A stretch of DNA of 64,000 nt from positions 2,604,001-2,668,000 of the forward strand of contig JACCLO010000006.1 of assembly GCA_029448655.1 (NCBI GenBank), in the 5' to 3' direction. A model generated the notes under the pieces. That model was given only the letters and a program-made list of their open reading frames with translations, had not been told where the DNA came from and did no database searches. This document shows, in pieces, positions 58,862 to 64,000 of the stretch. How positions within the stretch are numbered: position 1 is the stretch's first letter; every line of letters starts with the position of its first letter. A program made the translations under genes and the position numbers. The stretch comes from Wolfiporia cocos. Lineage: Eukaryota; Basidiomycota; Agaricomycetes; Polyporales; Phaeolaceae.

Positions 58862-61800
58862 ACTATTACTGTTCGGCTTTCGAGTGTTGGGGTTGTTCTG
58901 ACTCGCATTCGGTGGTAGCTTTTTATCAGCTCCTTGGAATGCTCCAAGTTCGCCTCGTCTTCCCATGAGTTGTCGGCCGTGGCATAGCCTTTCCACTTGA
59001 CGAAGTATTGATGCTTCTTTCCTCGCCATCTGTCAGCCAAGATAGCTTCGACTTCATATTCCTCCTGCCCCTTAATGATATCCGGTGGCGGCCGTAGGTA
59101 ATTGGGTCCGTGCACCCTTGTTTCTTTGAATGGTTTTAGTAGGGCAGCATGGAATACCGGATGAATTTTCCAGCTCACCGGTAACTGCAACCGGTATGTC
59201 GTGGATCCCATCTTTTTTGTGATGGTGAAGGGTCCTTCTCTTTTTGGTGCCAGTTTGTTTGATTCATAGGGGATCGTTAGGTTCTTGGCATCGAGCCAGA
59301 CCTTATCCCCTTTCTCAAGCTTCGGCAGTTCTCTGAGGAATCGCCCTGCCATTCTTTTCTGGGCTAATTCATGCGCGATGAATGCCATCTTTCGCGCCTC
59401 TTTGATCTTCTTGATCCTGTCGACAGCTGTCGGGACGTTCCCTACTCGGTCATAGTCTGGGAATCCTCTCGGGACGTATCCTAAGATTGTTTCAAGTGGC
59501 GCAGGCCGGTTTTCAGTTCGTCTGGTGTTGTGTGCAAATTCGACGTCAGGTAGTCGTTGTACCCATTGAAAAGGGTCGTTCATGCAATAGATACGAAGGT
59601 ATACTTCGATTTGTTGGTTCATCCTTTCCGTTTGTCCGTCTGTCTGGGGGTGGTATGCTGTACTCATTGCTGACTCTGTCCCCTGTAGTCGGCATAACTC
59701 CTTGAAGAGTTTTGATGCGAACTGTGGTCCTCTGTCTGAAATGATTTTTCGGGGGATGCCGTACTGTGAATATATCTTTCGATGGAATATTTCTGCGGCC
59801 CCTTCGCTCGTGATTGTTTTGTCGCATGGGGTGAGAGAGATGGCCTTGGATAGGCCATGGTCGACAATCACTATCATGGAGTCATACTTTCCGACTCTTG
59901 GCAGGTCGGTGACAAAATCGACTGAGCACTGTGAGAAGGGGAGGGCGTCTTCCCGTGTCGTTATTGGCTGTAAAGGGGGTTTTAGCAGATTCCTATCAGG
60001 TTTCATCTGCTGACAGATTGCACAGCCCCGGACGTATTCCGCTATCATTGTTCCCATGTCAGGCCACCAAAAGTGGGTCTTAACCTGTTCGGTTGTACCC
60101 CAGATCCCAGGGTGTCCGGCCGGGATCGTGTCGTGGTATTTTGAGATGACGTCCCGTTGAAGGCCCTCGTCCTTTGGCACGTATATCCTGCCCCTGTAGA
60201 GTAGCATTCCATCCGTTTGTTGCCATTCATCTGCGGTGGTTCTTGCGGGGAATTCGCCTGTGCCTCCTAGAGCACGGATCGCCTGTTCCGCAGATTCATC
60301 TCGATCGCTGGCGTTCTTGATTCGATCAATGATCGGGATCTGGATTGCGTGGACGACGAGTTCATCTGGAATCATGGTGATTCCCTTGTTGTCTTCGTTG
60401 CTTTCGTCCTGGTGATACAACCTGGACAGTGTGTCGGCCATGACTAGTTTCCTTCCGGGGACGTGTTGTAACTTCAGGTCGAATTGCGAGAGGAATAGAT
60501 GCCATCTCGCTTGTCGCCGATTTAGGCGCTGTGCGCTTCTCCAGTACGTCAGGTTCTGATGATCACTTCGGATCAAGATCCGATGCGGTGCTCCTTCTAA
60601 CAGGTGCCGCCATTCTTCTAAGGCTCGGACTATTCCGAGTAGTTCGCGATCGTAGATTTCATAGTTCCGTTCTGTAGATGTCAGGGACTGTGAGAGATAT
60701 CCCACTGGCCGTTCGCGCCCTGTTTCATCTATCTGTTTCAGTACTGCTCCTGTGGCGAACTGAGACGCGTCTGCTTCGAGGATGAACGGTTTCTCTTTGT
60801 CTGGTGTTCCTAATGCGGGCGCCGTTGTGAATGCTTTCTTCATGAATTCGAATGCTTTCTGTTCTTTCTCCGTCCATTGGAACCCTGTCCCCGTGACCGT
60901 TTTTGTGAGGTCTACCAAGGGTCGGGCGTGCGTAGAGTAGTGATCGATAAATTTCCGATAAAAGTTTGCAAATCCTAGGAAGGATCTGACTTCTTTGAGA
61001 TTTCGGGGAGTCGGCCACTCCTTAATCCCATTGAGTTTCGCTGGGTCCATCTGGATATTTCCTGGGGTGATGACTAGTCCCAGAAATTCGACTCTGTCGA
61101 CACCGAAGGTGCATTTCTCGGGTTTCACAAAGAGATGGTTATCCACCAATCTCTGAAGGATCCGCCGTTCCCGTTCCTTGTGTACTTTCTCGTCTTCTGA
61201 GAAAATGAGGATGTCGTCCATGTAAACAAGCACCCATCCTTCGAGGATTTCTTCTTTCAGGATTTCGTTCATCATTGCTTGGAAGGTCCCGGGTGCATTG
61301 CACAATCCGAAAAACATAACCGTGGGCTCGTACAACCCTCGGTTTGTTTTGAAGGCCGCTTTCCATTCGTCTCCTTTTTTGATTCGCACGTTGTTGTATC
61401 CCGCTCTAAGGTCCATTTTTGTGAAGATCTTTGCTCCTTTTAGCTTTTCCAGGAGCTCTGAGATCAGTGGCAAGGGATAGACGTTCTTTATCGTCCCTTC
61501 GTTCAGATATCGATAATCTTGACAGGGTCGTAGACCGCTGTCCTTCTTTGGGACGAAAAAGAATGGTGACGCCATCGGGGATTTCGAAGGGACTATGAAT
61601 CCCTTGGCCAAGTTTTCTTTTAGGAATTCGTCCAGTGCCTGTTGCTCTTTAGGCGAGAGTGCATAGATTTTGCAGTCTTTCGGCACAAAATCGGGTTTTA
61701 ATTCGATTGCGTGGTCCCATGGTCTCGACGGGGGGAACGCTGCTGCGGACTCCTTACTGAACACCTTGGCGAAGTCCAGTAGGTGTTTCGAGACCATCTC

Positions 61801-62808
61801 CTCAATCGTTCGTTCTGGTTCGGGGGTTTTCTGTGCGAATTCCTGGGATTTCGTCAGTGCTTTCCTGACAGCGTTGATGATTTGTATCTTCGTTCGAAAC
61901 TTCTTCCGCGTCTCCCCTTTCTTTCCTATGATCCTAGGGTTATCTTTTGCGAAGCGTCGGATCGCTTCGTACTCTTCGGGAGTATAGAGCCGCTGCGCTG
62001 TTTCTTCTGGCTGGTCCGTGGATCCGAACCCTTTCTCCCCTCGTTCTGTTTCATCTAGGTCTTCGACCTCTAAGATGTCGGGGGTGAGGTGTCGTTCGAA
62101 GATTATCTGGGCTATTCGCATGCCCGGGATAATTCTATGCGCTCTGTCTGAGTAGTTGAAGACGATGGCTCCGACGTCTCCTCGGTAGTCCGAGTCTATG
62201 ATTCCGGCTTGTACTACTAATCCGTGTCTGAGGGTGTTGCCTGATCGTCCGGCCAGCTTTCCATACGATCCCTTCGGGATCTTCATTTTTACTCCTGTGG
62301 AGACGAGTTTCCATCCTCCGGCGGGAATCTCGGTTTCTTCTGCGGCGTAGAGGTCATACCCTGCAGCTTCTTGGGTCCCCCTTGTTGGAATTTTTCCTTC
62401 TGGGGCAACTACCATTTCCACCGTATCCATTCGGATTGTGGCTTCCTGTTTCTTTTCTTCTGCCCCTAGTATTGATCGTACATCGACTGTTTGGTCCTTC
62501 CAGTTGATTGTGGGGTTTTCGTCTTTCAACCATCCATACCCTAGAATCATATTCTCTGTTCCGATTGATCCTACCAGGAATCGGACTTTTCGCGTTTTCT
62601 GGGTCTTTGGATATCGTAGTAGTATGGTGGCTTCTCGGTCTATTCGCCCATCTTTGTTTTCTGTTCCGTCAACATTTTTGACGATGATCGGGTTCTTCAA
62701 GGGTTGCGTGGGCACCTTGTATTTTTCTACCACTCTGCTGTGGATCAGGTTCGACATTGCTCCTGAGTCGATTAGTGCATTGCACTTCACGGGTTTTGCC
62801 AGCGTCAT
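58822..62808 (-). CDS. Pol of element D2: protease, dUTPase, RT, RNase H, integrase, chromodomain
   Basis: This intact 1328-codon frame has every pol domain. Protease has NALIDSGAMS near residue 14. A dUTPase follows (about residues 110-275) with AAGYDLYAAEE, KLAGRSGN, AGIIDSDYRG, RIAQIIF and GEKGFGSTDQ. RT has YMDDILIF at about residue 529 (61213-61224), then RNase H (RNYEIYDRELLGI). Integrase has HDTIPAGHPG and CAICQ, then SVDFVTDLPR, SDRGPQFASK and HPQTDGQTERMNQ, and a chromodomain follows (YEVEAILADRW, YFVKWKGYATADNSWE). The frame is open upstream of the first ATG into the gag end in the -1 frame, so Gag-Pol is probably made by frameshifting. Of the pols in the window this is the only complete one without a stop. 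Confidence 0.93.
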   Translation of the reverse strand: MTLAKPVKCNALIDSGAMSNLIHSRVVEKYKVPTQPLKNPIIVKNVDGTENKDGRIDREATILLRYPKTQKTRKVRFLVGSIGTENMILGYGWLKDENPTINWKDQTVDVRSILGAEEKKQEATIRMDTVEMVVAPEGKIPTRGTQEAAGYDLYAAEETEIPAGGWKLVSTGVKMKIPKGSYGKLAGRSGNTLRHGLVVQAGIIDSDYRGDVGAIVFNYSDRAHRIIPGMRIAQIIFERHLTPDILEVEDLDETERGEKGFGSTDQPEETAQRLYTPEEYEAIRRFAKDNPRIIGKKGETRKKFRTKIQIINAVRKALTKSQEFAQKTPEPERTIEEMVSKHLLDFAKVFSKESAAAFPPSRPWDHAIELKPDFVPKDCKIYALSPKEQQALDEFLKENLAKGFIVPSKSPMASPFFFVPKKDSGLRPCQDYRYLNEGTIKNVYPLPLISELLEKLKGAKIFTKMDLRAGYNNVRIKKGDEWKAAFKTNRGLYEPTVMFFGLCNAPGTFQAMMNEILKEEILEGWVLVYMDDILIFSEDEKVHKERERRILQRLVDNHLFVKPEKCTFGVDRVEFLGLVITPGNIQMDPAKLNGIKEWPTPRNLKEVRSFLGFANFYRKFIDHYSTHARPLVDLTKTVTGTGFQWTEKEQKAFEFMKKAFTTAPALGTPDKEKPFILEADASQFATGAVLKQIDETGRERPVGYLSQSLTSTERNYEIYDRELLGIVRALEEWRHLLEGAPHRILIRSDHQNLTYWRSAQRLNRRQARWHLFLSQFDLKLQHVPGRKLVMADTLSRLYHQDESNEDNKGITMIPDELVVHAIQIPIIDRIKNASDRDESAEQAIRALGGTGEFPARTTADEWQQTDGMLLYRGRIYVPKDEGLQRDVISKYHDTIPAGHPGIWGTTEQVKTHFWWPDMGTMIAEYVRGCAICQQMKPDRNLLKPPLQPITTREDALPFSQCSVDFVTDLPRVGKYDSMIVIVDHGLSKAISLTPCDKTITSEGAAEIFHRKIYSQYGIPRKIISDRGPQFASKLFKELCRLQGTESAMSTAYHPQTDGQTERMNQQIEVYLRIYCMNDPFQWVQRLPDVEFAHNTRRTENRPAPLETILGYVPRGFPDYDRVGNVPTAVDRIKKIKEARKMAFIAHELAQKRMAGRFLRELPKLEKGDKVWLDAKNLTIPYESNKLAPKREGPFTITKKMGSTTYRLQLPVSWKIHPVFHAALLKPFKETRVHGPNYLRPPPDIIKGQEEYEVEAILADRWRGKKHQYFVKWKGYATADNSWEDEANLEHSKELIKSYHRMRVRTTPTLESRTVIVCRRLAISSPVAP

Positions 62809-62897
62809 GATTACCGGGATGAAGAGGGATCGATTCTTCTCGAACGAGGTAATTACATGCGCTGCTTTCTCGGAGGGTAAGACCGTGGGCTTCCCTC

Positions 62898-64000
62898 CTA
62901 GGCAAAATCCTGTTCTTCTACGAGCCGTGCTAGGAGCTCGGGGTTCTTGGCTTTCAGGGCCCTAATTGCTGTGACCGCTCTGTTAGCGGTGGTGTATTCA
63001 GTCTCTTCCTCAGAGACTTCTTCAATGCGAGCTTCTTGCTCGGCTTCTTCTTCTTCGGTTTTTCGAGTAGTCCGCCTAGGGCGGGCTGGCTTCCTCGGCC
63101 TCTTTGGACAGTCTCTCGACATATGTCCTGGTTGATGACAGGTGAAGCATTTTCCCTTCTTGATGTGATCGTCCCTTTCCTGGGTGGTCATTCGATCTAC
63201 ATCCATCGCGTTCGGATCTTTTGGTGCGGTTGTCTGTGGAGCACTAGTGCGTCCGTTATTCTGGTTCGAGGTTTGCCAGGCCTTTTTCTTGACAAACGGT
63301 TTTTCCCGTTTCAAGAATATCTTATACGTATTTTCATAATACGAGGCAGCGGACTGCCATTCATCAATGGTCGCTGGTAGCGGTCGAACGCCGATAATGT
63401 ATCGGGTCGTATGTTCGGGTAACCCTTTCTCGAAGAGGGTTATGAGTAGCGCGTTTCCGTCCGCGCTGTATCAATCGTACTGGGCCTTCCCGGCCAAGTT
63501 GTTGAACTCGGTGATATAATCATTGATGTCCTTCTTGTCCTGGGTTACGTCCAGGATTTTCTTCCGCGCCTTCTGTACCTCTTCGATGGCTCCGAAGGCT
63601 TTCTGGAAGTCTGCATCAAACTGTGCAAGACTAGGCGGGAAGAATCGTTTCGTCTGGGGGTTTGTATAAACCCGGTGATAATTCTGTTTCCATTGGCCCG
63701 TTTTCCCCTTGTTTGAAATATAAGAGAGGATAAAGATTACTCTCTGAACGTCGTTCTGGAATGATGTTTCGTACATCGTAAACCAGGAATTGCACTGGTT
63801 TATGAAGTTCTGCATGTCGGATCGTTCCCCGTCGAATACGTCTGGGGGATTGATCTTTATCATTGGGGGTCGGTAGTACGGGTTTGGCGCCGGAGGTTGA
63901 GGCTGCGGCGCATTCGGTGGTGGAGGCCCTCCTGGGGGTCCTCCTCCTCCCGGGTATCCTCCACCCGGGTTTCCTGGGTTTCCTCCGGGGTTCCCTGGGT
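62898..64000 (-). pseudogene. Gag of element D2, partial, with one in-frame TGA
   Basis: The frame enters from beyond the window end and stops at 62898. It contains the Gly/Pro-rich region, the capsid-like domain, the CCHC knuckle CFTCHQPGHMSRDC, and an Arg/Glu-rich tail (EEEAEQEARIEEVSEEE) that is missing in truncated D1. TGA at 63471-63473 stands where D1 has CGA, a clear C-to-T change. Confidence 0.9.

Larger units (their letters stand above)
57036..64000 (-). mobile_element. Ty3/gypsy element D2, partial, inserted in D1
   Basis: On the minus strand the order is gag (from beyond 64000), pol (58822-62808), a third ORF (57800-58861), a polypurine tract GGGAGGGG (about 57750-57757), and the 3' LTR (57036-57745). 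The 5' LTR is outside the window. It interrupts the gag of D1, a close relative in opposite orientation, so the region forms a large inverted repeat. Confidence 0.93.

Overview
The window looks like a transposon-rich part of an Agaricomycete (Basidiomycota) genome. Host genes have several introns of about 45-60 nt, there are two DUF6593-type genes (a family I know mainly from mushroom-forming fungi), and most of the DNA is Ty3/gypsy chromovirus sequence. A Rhizoctonia/Ceratobasidium-like fungus would fit, but that is inference and no marker gene proves it.

Left block (1-22083): the 3' part of gypsy element A1, then an inverted-repeat element with tRNA-like Pol III boxes split by the full-length but decayed gypsy element B (2913-10980, TSD CATGG). 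Next comes a four-level nest: solo LTR-C (TSD CATTG) holds a hAT-like non-autonomous element (8-bp TSD GTCTGAAG), which holds gypsy element A2 (TSD GGGCC), which holds solo LTR-D (TSD CTGAC).

Host island (about 23050-38963), all genes on the minus strand: a phosphoketolase whose last exon is split by a 1.3-kb composite MITE; two paralogous alpha/beta hydrolases, each with an 11-nt microexon coding the nucleophile elbow; a Na+/Ca2+ exchanger of NCLX type; and two DUF6593 paralogues with the same three-exon plan, separated by a TA-flanked MITE.

Right block (39402-64000): a reverse solo LTR-C (TSD GAAAA) holds another copy of the hAT-like element (TSD GTAGCGGG) and the complete gypsy element C (40479-50453, TSD GCTGG, 700-bp LTRs). 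A diverged partial LTR of the same family follows, then about 2.8 kb of mostly unassigned DNA. Last comes element D1 (plus strand), truncated in gag by the inverted insertion of element D2 (minus strand), which runs off the window.

The gypsy elements share two themes. Each of the four families carries an 11-nt match between the LTR (near the expected RNA start) and the primer-binding site, as in Tf1-type self-priming. Each family whose coding region is complete enough to see carries a dUTPase domain, in three different places: gag-dUTPase-PR (A, B), PR-dUTPase-RT (D), and at the pol C-terminus after the chromodomain (C). Element C also has an ORF upstream of gag, and element D a zinc-knuckle ORF downstream of pol. 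Most copies are broken by in-frame stops, several consistent with CGA-to-TGA transitions.
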